Assembly: GCA_902825875.1 (NCBI GenBank)
Contig: CADECP010000034.1
Span: 1 to 64,000, forward strand
DNA from: an uncultured Acidobacteriota bacterium
GTDB lineage: Bacteria > Acidobacteriota > Blastocatellia > RBC074
Length of the DNA stretch: 64,000 nucleotides
Direction: 5' to 3'
The notes beneath the pieces were generated by a model. That model saw only the letters and a list, made by a program, of their open reading frames with translations, searched no databases and had not been told where the DNA came from. The translations under genes and the position numbers were made by a program. Shown piece after piece: positions 1 through 8,685 of the stretch (within the stretch, counting starts at the first letter, position 1; each line of letters starts with the position of its first letter).

Positions 1-90
1 GCTTACCAGACTGCCGCTCCCGCAGCGGCAACAACCTATTCGTGCAACAAAGCCCAACAAAGCCATTCGAAATTAGCAAGCATCCTTATT

Positions 91-759
91 TCACCATAAC
101 TGTATGCCGAATTCAGAAGAAAGTAACTCAACGATTATTTCCATTTTTTTTATTTCATTTGCTTCATCATATAAAAGCCCATAGTAGCCGTACGCTCTAT
201 AAAAACTTGCAGACTTAATCTCAACTACTGCTGAAATAGAGTCACGTGGCAATGATTTTCCAGGCACCTTATCAGGCTCACCAGTAAAGTCGTACAGGCC
301 GATTTCCCGTAACTCTTGCGACAACTTTTGCCATCCGTTTTTGGGTGGAGACAGTGAACGAGGCAAGCTTGATAATGGAGAGTTTTCGTTAAAGGTAGGA
401 TAGTATGTTGCCGACCAGCTTGTGCCATCTTGCCTAATCGCTATCCCTCTAAAACCATTAAGAGAAAAACCTACCCAGATACGAACCTCTTTAACCCTCT
501 CAGAAACTATCTCTTCGCTAAGGCCAGTCATTCCATTTTTTTTAAGCCTCTCCTTAATGGTTGGCAGAAAGAGCTTTTCCAATAAGCTTTGACTGTGCGA
601 CTGTTTAGCTCCTTCTTCCATAGGTGTTGGCTTTTGCATTACTGTATTTAACCGATAAGCTTTCAAGGGAGTAAAAACAACTATAGCCGTTACCGCTACT
701 ACCACAAGAATAAGCAGGTAAACTACAGCATTTTGCCTTTTGATAAATATGTTCTTCAT
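91..759 (-). CDS. Membrane-anchored hypothetical protein, candidate immunity protein of the RHS toxin
   Basis: A 222-residue protein of unrecognised family. Residues about 12-32 form one strongly hydrophobic segment after a basic start (MKNIFIKRQN), so the protein is probably an inner-membrane protein with a soluble part of about 185 residues outside. No catalytic motif is visible. The ATG is preceded by an AAAGGG SD five bases upstream. It lies 97 bases downstream of the RHS gene on the same strand, and both this gene and the RHS tail are much richer in AT than the RHS core: positions 121-180 hold only 16 G/C of 60. In polymorphic toxin loci the gene directly after the toxin usually encodes immunity, so this is the inferred role. 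A small orphan membrane protein is the alternative. Confidence 0.7.
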   Translation of the reverse strand: MKNIFIKRQNAVVYLLILVVVAVTAIVVFTPLKAYRLNTVMQKPTPMEEGAKQSHSQSLLEKLFLPTIKERLKKNGMTGLSEEIVSERVKEVRIWVGFSLNGFRGIAIRQDGTSWSATYYPTFNENSPLSSLPRSLSPPKNGWQKLSQELREIGLYDFTGEPDKVPGKSLPRDSISAVVEIKSASFYRAYGYYGLLYDEANEIKKMEIIVELLSSEFGIQLW

Positions 760-856
760 AAAAGCCCTTTCAACTTAGTTGTCACATGAGCAAGCTAACA
801 AAAACGACCTTAGCCATCATGCTTGAAGTATAAGCCTGATGGCTTTGCCAGCTAAT

Positions 857-3800
857 TTAATCGAGAGGCAAACATTTTTTCTTTTCTTCTGAAGTAGCTT
901 CAGGCATAAGCGTATTACCATTATAAATTGACCACTTATTTATCCCTTGTACAACTATAGCTAACGGTCTACCGCTTAGATGCAAACCCGCTGCGTCGCC
1001 ATTGCTACGCCCATTACCACTAGGATGGGTGTGAAAATCTATAATTCGAACTAAATTTTCTTTCCCACCTGAATAAATTTTCCACGCTCTCTCCTCATTC
1101 CAACTAGGATGAAGCGGGGTTCCATTTGGCGTTTTCAACATCTCTCCCTTAAATGAAGAAAGAACTGCCTGGATTTCTTTTTTCTTTCTATCCCAAACAA
1201 CCCAGCCTCCAAACTCTGTCCCTCCATAATCCATAGGCTCTTTTTGCGACTTAGCAAAAGCACCATTCATTGCAACCTGTAAATCGTCCCACTTCAAAAG
1301 TGCCTCTGCAGTAACACAAGGATATGGCTTCCTTAAGTCAGAAGGTGGTTCACCACTTTGGCTTTGCTGCCAACCAGTTAGCCCGAATCCTGCTCTAATT
1401 CCAAGCCACTTTGAAAAACCAATTTGATCTAAAACCCTCACTGGAAACCTTTCTGATCCTCTGCTAAAAGTAGCAACGGCTTCAGCGAATCCGGCGTCAC
1501 GATAATATGACCCTACAACCAATCCGCCGCCAAGATGCATTAGCGGAGTCGAGCCATTTGGGCTTTGCGCCTGGACGGAACTATTATCAACTCTCCGCAA
1601 AAATTGACTACAAGAGATCGGCAACCCATCTAGCGTGCATCCTGACCTTGCATTAAACGGGTCGCCGCCTTCGATGTAGAGCGGCTCGCTGCCTTTCAAT
1701 TCCTGGTACGTTGGAGTCGGATCGTTCACCCAGGGATCGTAATTGCCGACTTCCGCGCCGAGCGGGTCGAACTCCGAGCGTTCCGTGCCCTGAAGCATTG
1801 TTCCCGTGACCGGGTTGGTATGTCGCCAGATGACTCCGTTGAAGGCCGTCCAATGTTCCGCCAAACGACCTCCGAGCGCGTAAATGTAGCCTTTGACCTT
1901 GTTGCCTTGTCCATCCAATTCCAGTGCGATGTCGCCACCAGCCATGCTTGAACGGACATAATACGTCGTCGTTACCGTGGTTGTAATCGTCGTCTGAGGT
2001 CCTCCGTTGACGAATTCTTCAGTGCGTTTGGTTTCGACTCGTTTGGCTCTCAATCCATGGCCGTCCAAATTCTGGTCAATTTCCACGGAAGGCATGGATG
2101 GATTGCCGGTTTGCCCGCCGCCTACGGGCGGAGTCCAGGTTTCGCTGCGAACCTGACGATTCGCCGTGTCAAAGAAACTCTTGATAAATCCGTCATCCAA
2201 CATATTGCCCGAATTGTCGTAAACATAGGAGGGGCCTTGTCGCCGGTTATTGACATACGTGGCGCTATCGTTGGGGTTGATTCGCCAGAACCGATTGGTG
2301 CGGCTGGTCAAATTCCCCCACACGTCATAGGTGTTGGCTTGTTTGTACGGGCTGAGATTCACCGATGGCGGGCTGGGCGCGCTGCCGCCGCTGGCTTCGA
2401 GTCCCGTCAAGGATTCTTCCAACCGTCCGGCGTGATCGAATTTGTACCCCCGATCAAATGCACTCGCCGCGGTCAGGCTGGGGTTGGACGCCACCAGATT
2501 GCTGGCGAATTTTATGCGATTGTCCGGGTAATACTGGTAATCGGAACCATCCTGCACCTGCGATTGCGCGTTCAACAACTTGTAAGAAGTCGGCTGGAAT
2601 CGAGTCCCGTAACTGTATGTAGATTTCAGATTGTCGCCGAAGTTGATCTCTTTGATCCCACCCCAAGCCCGATATTTGACCGGAATGTTTGTCGAAGTGA
2701 AATCCGTCTGGCTACTGCCATAACCGGTTCCTGTCAGATTCGTGAATTGACCGGTTTTGTCGTAATTGTAGGTCAGCGCCGTGCTGAACCGGTTATCGGT
2801 GATGGTTTTGACCTGGCCTGCCAGATTGTACGTGTAGCTGAACTGGAACGTGCCGCTCAGCGCGTCAAAGGTGCGCGTTTCTGTTTGCAAACGGCTCAAC
2901 ATGTCGTAGCTGTAATCCATTCGCCCTGGCCCGTCTTCCATCCACAGCCGATTGCCTGCCGCATCGTAACCGAATGTAACGTTTGGCGTGGCGGCGATTC
3001 CCGCAGGCGTTCCGTACGTAATGCCGGTCACCAGTTTGCGATTGTTGTAGGCGTAAGTCGCGCTTGCACCACGGGCATCGGTCATTGTTTGAACCGTGTC
3101 GTCGGCAAAGTAGCTGTAAGTCGTCGCGGCGGATTCAATCGGCAGCTTGCGCGATTGCAAGCGCCCGTGGCCGTCGTAAGCCAAATCGGTTTTCTGGCAA
3201 GCCGCAGAGGGGCAGGTTTCCGATCCTGTCGCATTACCGCTGTATTCTTTGACGCTCGTGATTTGGTTGCGCACGTTGTAGACGTTGATCGTCGTCGAGT
3301 AAATCGTGGCGTCCCAATTCAAGGTTTGAGATTTGGCTACGCGCCCCAGCGTGTCGTAGGTGATTTTCTGCTGGCGCCTTCTCGGCTGGCCGCCAACCAG
3401 CACGCCGTCGCCTTCGTCTTGAATGGTGACAACCTGCCCGCCAGCGCAGCCACAGCCCGCGTAGCTCACGCTGCTCGTCGTTCCATCCTGATTGGTGGAA
3501 ACCAGAGGGCGGCCTTGCCAGTCGTAGCTTTGGAAGCTCCAGGCCCAGCCTGCTGAGTCGTCGCCTACGGGATTCCAGACGCTATTGATTTCGGTTGGGT
3601 TGGACGCTTGCGTCAGCCTGCCCATCGTGTCGTAGCCGTTGTAAACGCCTCTGTATTGGCCGCTGCTGCCGGGATGGTCGCTGACTGTGGCTCGAACGCG
3701 GTCGTGCCCGTCAAAGACTGTGATTGAATAAAGCTCTTCACTCAAATTGTTGATCGTCGAGTACGATTTGATGAAGTATTGATTCGAGGCGAATTCGTAG

Positions 3801-6178
3801 CGGGTATAAGCTCCGTTGACCTCGTTTGTCGTTCGCCACAACCGCCCATAAGCCGCGTATTCATTCAGCACCGAAGCGCCTTTCGGATCAGTGGTGCGCG
3901 TCACTTCTCCCCAGTGGTAATGGTATTGGATGTATGACCAGTATCCGTCCGGGTCTTGAATCTGTGTCGGGTAAGCGTGGGTGTTCGTATTGCTGACGTT
4001 CGAGAAATTGTCGGTGTAAAAAATATTCGTCTGGTGGTTCAGCGCGTCGCGCGTGAAAGCAGGCGAGCCGGAGATGTAATACCCAGTGCTGGATTCGACG
4101 TAACTGGTTCCGCTGGCATCGTTCACGTCGTAGCGGCGTGTTTTGGTCAGATTGGCTCGCCCGGCGACGAAGCCGACACCGTAATTCGCGCCATCGTGAT
4201 TGACCGGCGCGGGCGACAGGTTCTGCAAAAATCCGCTGTCGTCATAAGAATAAGTCACTTTGGATTGCAGCACGTTGTTGCCGTCATAAAGCATCTGCGC
4301 GCTGGGCAATCCGATGATGCGGCGACTGGTGTAAGTGCTGCTGAGATTGTAATCCGTATGAGACCGGCGGAGCAGCGTCGTTTGGTTGGAATCATATTCG
4401 TAAACGTCCGCTGGCAAATTGTAGCCAACGTAACCAATCACGGTGCGGCGCGTCAGATTGCCGTTGGCTACGTCAATGACTTTGCTTTCGATGGCGCGCG
4501 GGTTGTTTTGGTAGGAAGTGTAAATGTCCTGATCCCACGTAGTTTCAGTTTTCTTTTGCAACGTGCTGCCGGTCAGCGTTTGCGTTTCTTTGACCAAACC
4601 ACGTTGCCAGCTTGTAGCCCATGCAAATTCTTTGTAAACGGTTCCGTCCGGAGTTGTGACTTGGCCGCAAATGTCCGCTCCTGGATTAGAGTTCACCGGA
4701 GCAATTTGAAAGAGTGTGTTGACGCCGGTCGTGTTCCATTCATAAGCCGTGTCGGTTCGTTGAGTGAATTTCGGGCAATCGCTTTGCGCGGGAAAACCTG
4801 CCGCCGTAATCGGCAGGTTGTATCGAATCTTTGACCGTTCCAGCCCACCAGGAACGTGGCGAATTTCGTAAACCTGGCCGTAAGTGCTCGGTTCAAAGAT
4901 GTAGGTCGAATTGTTCTTTGGCAAATAAACCTGGGACAGCACCGGATAGGTCATTCCGTTCGACACGTTGTACAAGCTCAAACCGGCGAAATTGGTGTAA
5001 AGCGTGTTATCTACGTAACTGAACAAGGCAATCAGAGTTGGCGTGTACCCTACGCCCAAAGTGATTGATTCCAGCGTTTGATAAGCGCCGTAATTGAACT
5101 GAAAAACGCGCCCAAGCGTATCCGTGATCGTGTCAATCTGGCTGTAACCGTTGTAAGTGACAGTAATCAGATTGCCGTTGCGGTCTTTGATTTCTATGCA
5201 CTCGGTCGGGCTTTGATACTTGAACTGAGTTCCGTCGGTTGTTCTGACGATCATGTAACCCGAAGTTTCAATTGTCATCCGCGTGAAGCTTGAATCGCCA
5301 GATTCAAACGTGCCGGTGCTGAGTTGGCGCAATTCGACAATTCGCCCCGAAGGCAAAATCAACTGGTAACAGTTCTTGTTGCTTTGAGTATTCAGGTAAG
5401 GCCCGGCCAGCGTGGGCAAACCGAGCGTGAAGCCTGGGCTGATGCTGGCCGAGTTGTAATCGGGATCAAACACCATCGTATTACCGACTCTGATCCACAT
5501 CGTGGAGTTGTAACTGAGCGTCAGTCCCAAATCGTGACCGGAACGTCCGGCGAATCCCATGATCGGCAGCGACCAATTGTAATTGCCGGAAAAGAGGTCT
5601 TCGCCGCCCGTGCCGGTGCGGTATTTGTCGTCGGCGCGAGCGGTCATAATGTCGTTGTAAGTGATGGATTGAACGGTAGCGGCGCTTTCAGGAACTGAAA
5701 AACTTTCTTCAGTTCCAACCGGCCAATCGTGAACTGGCTTGAACTCTTCGGCTGAAAAAATGTCCAGCGGAGCGGTCAGCAACCGTTCGGAGATCGTGTC
5801 TGCTCGCCAATTCCTGAGATCGAATTTGCCGGCGCTGGCCATCAACCGCTCGCTGTTGGCGCTGAATTCAGTGTTGCCGTATGGGTTCAGATTCTCGGCT
5901 TTCTTTTCCTTTTCCTTTTTGCACTTGGTGTCAGCCCATCGGCAACGACTCGCCTTCTTTTCAGCAGGCAGTTTTGGATCAACTTCTTTGGCGTTTCGTG
6001 TTGCGTCCAGATTCGGCAGGTTCGGGCTGGGTGCTCCTTGAGTCCGCAACCCGCCTTGATTGGGTGATTGTTGTGATTGCGTACTGGCGGGCAATGGCAA
6101 ACCAGCGAAACTCAGAGCCAGGCACAATGTAAACACGACCGAACGGGCGAACGACGAAGAGACGCGAATTTTGGCCAT
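857..6178 (-). CDS. RHS/YD-repeat protein with C-terminal JAMM/MPN-like metallopeptidase domain
   Basis: A 1773-residue exported RHS protein. The start is the ATG at 6178, because AGGAG lies eight bases before it; a start 21 bases further out would put that SD inside the gene. Residues 1-35 are a signal peptide, followed by a Q/P/K-rich linker, an N-terminal shell region (about 170-430) and many YD repeats (for example YDTMGRL, YDSNGN-like, YDKTGQF) to about residue 1500. The core ends near FDPLGAEVG and GDPFNARSGC. The last 260 residues are unlike the core and AT-rich. They carry a JAMM-like signature: Glu1655 in TEFGGW, then HTHP with His1716 and His1718, Ser1725 and Asp1728. The spacing is HxH-x6-SxxD, one residue shorter than the usual x7. 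RHS shells encapsulate and deliver variable C-terminal toxins, so a protease or deubiquitinase-like toxin is inferred. A self-processing role is also possible. Confidence 0.88.
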   Translation of the reverse strand: MAKIRVSSSFARSVVFTLCLALSFAGLPLPASTQSQQSPNQGGLRTQGAPSPNLPNLDATRNAKEVDPKLPAEKKASRCRWADTKCKKEKEKKAENLNPYGNTEFSANSERLMASAGKFDLRNWRADTISERLLTAPLDIFSAEEFKPVHDWPVGTEESFSVPESAATVQSITYNDIMTARADDKYRTGTGGEDLFSGNYNWSLPIMGFAGRSGHDLGLTLSYNSTMWIRVGNTMVFDPDYNSASISPGFTLGLPTLAGPYLNTQSNKNCYQLILPSGRIVELRQLSTGTFESGDSSFTRMTIETSGYMIVRTTDGTQFKYQSPTECIEIKDRNGNLITVTYNGYSQIDTITDTLGRVFQFNYGAYQTLESITLGVGYTPTLIALFSYVDNTLYTNFAGLSLYNVSNGMTYPVLSQVYLPKNNSTYIFEPSTYGQVYEIRHVPGGLERSKIRYNLPITAAGFPAQSDCPKFTQRTDTAYEWNTTGVNTLFQIAPVNSNPGADICGQVTTPDGTVYKEFAWATSWQRGLVKETQTLTGSTLQKKTETTWDQDIYTSYQNNPRAIESKVIDVANGNLTRRTVIGYVGYNLPADVYEYDSNQTTLLRRSHTDYNLSSTYTSRRIIGLPSAQMLYDGNNVLQSKVTYSYDDSGFLQNLSPAPVNHDGANYGVGFVAGRANLTKTRRYDVNDASGTSYVESSTGYYISGSPAFTRDALNHQTNIFYTDNFSNVSNTNTHAYPTQIQDPDGYWSYIQYHYHWGEVTRTTDPKGASVLNEYAAYGRLWRTTNEVNGAYTRYEFASNQYFIKSYSTINNLSEELYSITVFDGHDRVRATVSDHPGSSGQYRGVYNGYDTMGRLTQASNPTEINSVWNPVGDDSAGWAWSFQSYDWQGRPLVSTNQDGTTSSVSYAGCGCAGGQVVTIQDEGDGVLVGGQPRRRQQKITYDTLGRVAKSQTLNWDATIYSTTINVYNVRNQITSVKEYSGNATGSETCPSAACQKTDLAYDGHGRLQSRKLPIESAATTYSYFADDTVQTMTDARGASATYAYNNRKLVTGITYGTPAGIAATPNVTFGYDAAGNRLWMEDGPGRMDYSYDMLSRLQTETRTFDALSGTFQFSYTYNLAGQVKTITDNRFSTALTYNYDKTGQFTNLTGTGYGSSQTDFTSTNIPVKYRAWGGIKEINFGDNLKSTYSYGTRFQPTSYKLLNAQSQVQDGSDYQYYPDNRIKFASNLVASNPSLTAASAFDRGYKFDHAGRLEESLTGLEASGGSAPSPPSVNLSPYKQANTYDVWGNLTSRTNRFWRINPNDSATYVNNRRQGPSYVYDNSGNMLDDGFIKSFFDTANRQVRSETWTPPVGGGQTGNPSMPSVEIDQNLDGHGLRAKRVETKRTEEFVNGGPQTTITTTVTTTYYVRSSMAGGDIALELDGQGNKVKGYIYALGGRLAEHWTAFNGVIWRHTNPVTGTMLQGTERSEFDPLGAEVGNYDPWVNDPTPTYQELKGSEPLYIEGGDPFNARSGCTLDGLPISCSQFLRRVDNSSVQAQSPNGSTPLMHLGGGLVVGSYYRDAGFAEAVATFSRGSERFPVRVLDQIGFSKWLGIRAGFGLTGWQQSQSGEPPSDLRKPYPCVTAEALLKWDDLQVAMNGAFAKSQKEPMDYGGTEFGGWVVWDRKKKEIQAVLSSFKGEMLKTPNGTPLHPSWNEERAWKIYSGGKENLVRIIDFHTHPSGNGRSNGDAAGLHLSGRPLAIVVQGINKWSIYNGNTLMPEATSEEKKKCLPLD

Positions 6179-6580
6179 AAGACACACTCCTGCTGACAAA
6201 CCTGGCGAACCAGGTTTGGGTTAGGACTGTCGAGAGAAACTCCGGGGTGGCGTAGAGGCTTTCTGCTGACGACAAACGACCAACCGTCGTTGCAGGTCAA
6301 ACTTTCCGGCTTTCGCGGCAACGAACAATCAATCGAATTTTGAATTGAATGAGCTTGTTGGATTTGAGACACGCAGAAGGTACATCTCTTGCAAGGGGGG
6401 GGCGTCAAGAACTTTCTTTGCTGAAGATCGAAAATAATGTTGCGTAGGAAATGGCCTACTCATTTTTGTTGGTTGGGTGGCCACTCTTAGGCAAAAAGCG
6501 AGGAATTACCTGAACCTCGTAAAACTTACGAAAATCCAAATATCCCTCGCACAATTTGCTGAAGCCCTGTTCAGCTAGCT
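6179..6580. other. Intergenic region upstream of the RHS gene
   Basis: This stretch holds the leader of the RHS gene (minus strand) and the 3' flank of the CocE-type gene. It has a run of eight G near 6395 and a weak hairpin (GTAGG/CCTAC, about 6446-6461) next to a short T run. No convincing gene or clear promoter was seen; the short open frames here overlap the neighbouring gene in other frames. Confidence 0.5.
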
Positions 6581-8434
6581 TCACTTCAAAACGGCGACTT
6601 TCAATCGCGTAGCAAACTTTCCAGAGCGGTAAATGCGCTGCGTGGCTTTCTGAAAATCTTCGTCTTTGGCTTTGTAAATGTTCAGGAATTTCTGCGGGTT
6701 GCGATCCACCAGCGGGAACCACGAACTTTGGATGTGAATCATAATTCGATGGCCTTTTTTGAAGGTGTGGTTCACATCCGGCATCTTGAACGGAATGTGC
6801 GTCACGGCGTTGGGTTTCAATGGTTCGGGCTTCGCCCAACTGTTGCGGTATTTGGCGCGCATAGGTTCGCCGCGAACCAGCATTTGATAACCGTCCATAG
6901 GCTCTTGCTGGCTTCTGGTCGGAAACACATCAATCAGTTTGACCACGAAGTCCGAATCCGTGCCCGAAGTCGAGGCATAAAGATCGGACAAAATCTCACC
7001 CGCAATCGTCACGTCTTCCGCCAACACATCTGTTTGATACACCAGCACATCCGTGCGACTGGCTGAAAACCGTTGATCGTCGGTCATGTATTCGTAAGTC
7101 ATGTCTGGAGTAATACGGTTGAGGTGCGGCACAGGCTTGGCTGGGTCGCTGACATATTCGTCGTAACCCGAAACGGCTTTCGGCGGATCGAAAGACAATT
7201 TGCCGTTGACGTGCAGGTAGATGCTTTTTTCCGCGACGTTTTTCGGCGGCCAGGATTCGTAAGTTTTCCAGACGTTCGAGCCACTTTCAAACACATAAGC
7301 TTCGGGCAGCTTCATTTCGCCTTTGTCTTTCAGAAAGTGCAGAAAGAACGGAAATTCGATGTTTTCCTGATAAAAGGCCGAAGTGTTCGAACCGAATTTC
7401 ACTCCGCCCAGCGCGCTGCCATCGCGGCGCGACCAGCAACCGTGACACCAAGGGCCTTCGACCAGCACGTTCCAGGCTTTCGGATTGTTCTTTTCGATTT
7501 CGCGGTAAATCCACAACGGCCCTTGCACGTCTTCGGCGTCGAACCATCCGCCGACGGTCATCACCGCTGGAGTGACTTTTTTCAAATGCTGCGGGACGTT
7601 TTGCGTCGCCCAGTATTCGTCGTAATCCCCGTGCTCCATCCATTCATTCCACAACTTGTTTTCGTTTTTCATGTACTTCTGGGCGTTGGGCAACGCGCCC
7701 ATTTCCAGAAAGAATTTGTAGCCATCAGCGGTTCCATGATCGAAGCGTGAAAACTGCGCCAAGCCAGGACCTGTGCGCGGACGCCCGAAGTTGACGATGA
7801 AGTTGAAGGCGTGAGTCAAAAAGAGCGCGCCGTTGTGGTGCATGTCGTCGCCCAGCCAGTTGTCGGCCATCGGCGCTTGGGGCGAGACGGCTTTCAGTGC
7901 CGGGTGCGGATCAATCAGGGCTTGCGCAGCGTAATGGCCAGGATAGGAAATGCCCGACATGCCTACGCGGCCATTGTTGTTTGGAATGTTTTTCAACAGC
8001 CATTCGATGGTGTCCCAAGTGTCTGTGGCTTCGTCGGCGTCGGTTGCGCTCGCCTTTTTCGGCTTGTAAGGCCGCATCCAGGCAAATTCGCCCTCGGACA
8101 TGTTACGGCCTCGCACATCCTGATAGACAAAAATGAATCCTTCTTTGGCAAACAACGATGAAGGGCCTAACAAAGGGCGAAACGTTTCCGCCCCGTAAGG
8201 CGCTACGCTGTACGGCGTTCGTTGCATAATCATCGGATATTTTTGCGAAGTGTCTTTGGGAACATACACCGACGTAAAGAGCTTGACGCCATCACGCATG
8301 GCAACCTGGTATTCGTGCTTCGTGTAGTGCTCTCTTGCAATGTATGTGGTTTGCGCCGAAGCGGTTGGAAATCCAGTGAAAGCCAAGACTGCCAAAACAG
8401 ACAGGCACAACAAAAGCGAGAGTCGCAGTTTCAT
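6581..8434 (-). CDS. CocE/NonD family alpha/beta hydrolase (X-Pro dipeptidyl-peptidase S15 type)
   Basis: A 617-residue exported serine hydrolase of the CocE/glutaryl-7-ACA acylase family, which cleaves esters or acyl amides; some relatives are X-Pro dipeptidyl peptidases. Residues 1-27 form a signal peptide ending in ASA. The S15 core follows: MRDGVKLFTSVYVP near 48, the oxyanion region RTPYS near 72, and the nucleophile Ser163 in GMSGISYPG. A likely acid residue lies in GGWFDAED and a likely His in EGPWCHGCW. The C-terminal third is the jelly-roll X-Pro domain (CocE C-terminal type, for example DFVVKLIDVFP). Length fits the family. The ATG has GGAGG eight bases upstream. It is transcribed divergently from htrA. 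The substrate cannot be read from the sequence. Confidence 0.93.
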   Translation of the reverse strand: MKLRLSLLLCLSVLAVLAFTGFPTASAQTTYIAREHYTKHEYQVAMRDGVKLFTSVYVPKDTSQKYPMIMQRTPYSVAPYGAETFRPLLGPSSLFAKEGFIFVYQDVRGRNMSEGEFAWMRPYKPKKASATDADEATDTWDTIEWLLKNIPNNNGRVGMSGISYPGHYAAQALIDPHPALKAVSPQAPMADNWLGDDMHHNGALFLTHAFNFIVNFGRPRTGPGLAQFSRFDHGTADGYKFFLEMGALPNAQKYMKNENKLWNEWMEHGDYDEYWATQNVPQHLKKVTPAVMTVGGWFDAEDVQGPLWIYREIEKNNPKAWNVLVEGPWCHGCWSRRDGSALGGVKFGSNTSAFYQENIEFPFFLHFLKDKGEMKLPEAYVFESGSNVWKTYESWPPKNVAEKSIYLHVNGKLSFDPPKAVSGYDEYVSDPAKPVPHLNRITPDMTYEYMTDDQRFSASRTDVLVYQTDVLAEDVTIAGEILSDLYASTSGTDSDFVVKLIDVFPTRSQQEPMDGYQMLVRGEPMRAKYRNSWAKPEPLKPNAVTHIPFKMPDVNHTFKKGHRIMIHIQSSWFPLVDRNPQKFLNIYKAKDEDFQKATQRIYRSGKFATRLKVAVLK

Positions 8435-8570
8435 CGCTCATTCCTCCGTTGGGTAAAAGTTGATAAATCGTTGTTGAACAGATGAGAAGACGGTCGAAAA
8501 TCAGGGTAAACGCCCGGCTATAAACAGGCAAGCCGCTCTGTCAGCCAAGCTCAAATCAATGTAAAACCAT

Positions 8571-8601
8571 TTGCCAACTTGCTAATCCGGTTTGGTATAA
8601 T
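8571..8601 (+). promoter_or_regulatory. Sigma-70-type promoter with extended -10 ahead of the HtrA gene
   Basis: TATAAT lies at 8596-8601 and is preceded by TGG, giving an extended -10 (TGGTATAAT). TTGCCA at 8571-8576 could be the -35, with a long spacer of 19 bases that the extended -10 could compensate. Transcription would begin near 8608, leaving a leader of about 78 bases before the ATG at 8686. Confidence 0.5.
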
Positions 8602-8685
8602 CCGCCCGCTCAATTCGGAGCGTCTTTACCCCCGCATCCTTTCTTGAAGATCAACGAAAAGTTTTCGCTAGCAGTACAAGAGGTT

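Noticed and set aside
1-90. A gene or RNA at the left edge
   Set aside because: Ninety bases with no frame, SD or structure that could be supported.
2057-3556. A 499-codon plus-strand frame inside the RHS gene
   Set aside because: It lies antisense to the YD-repeat core, has no recognisable domain or SD, and its composition is that of a shadow of the real gene.
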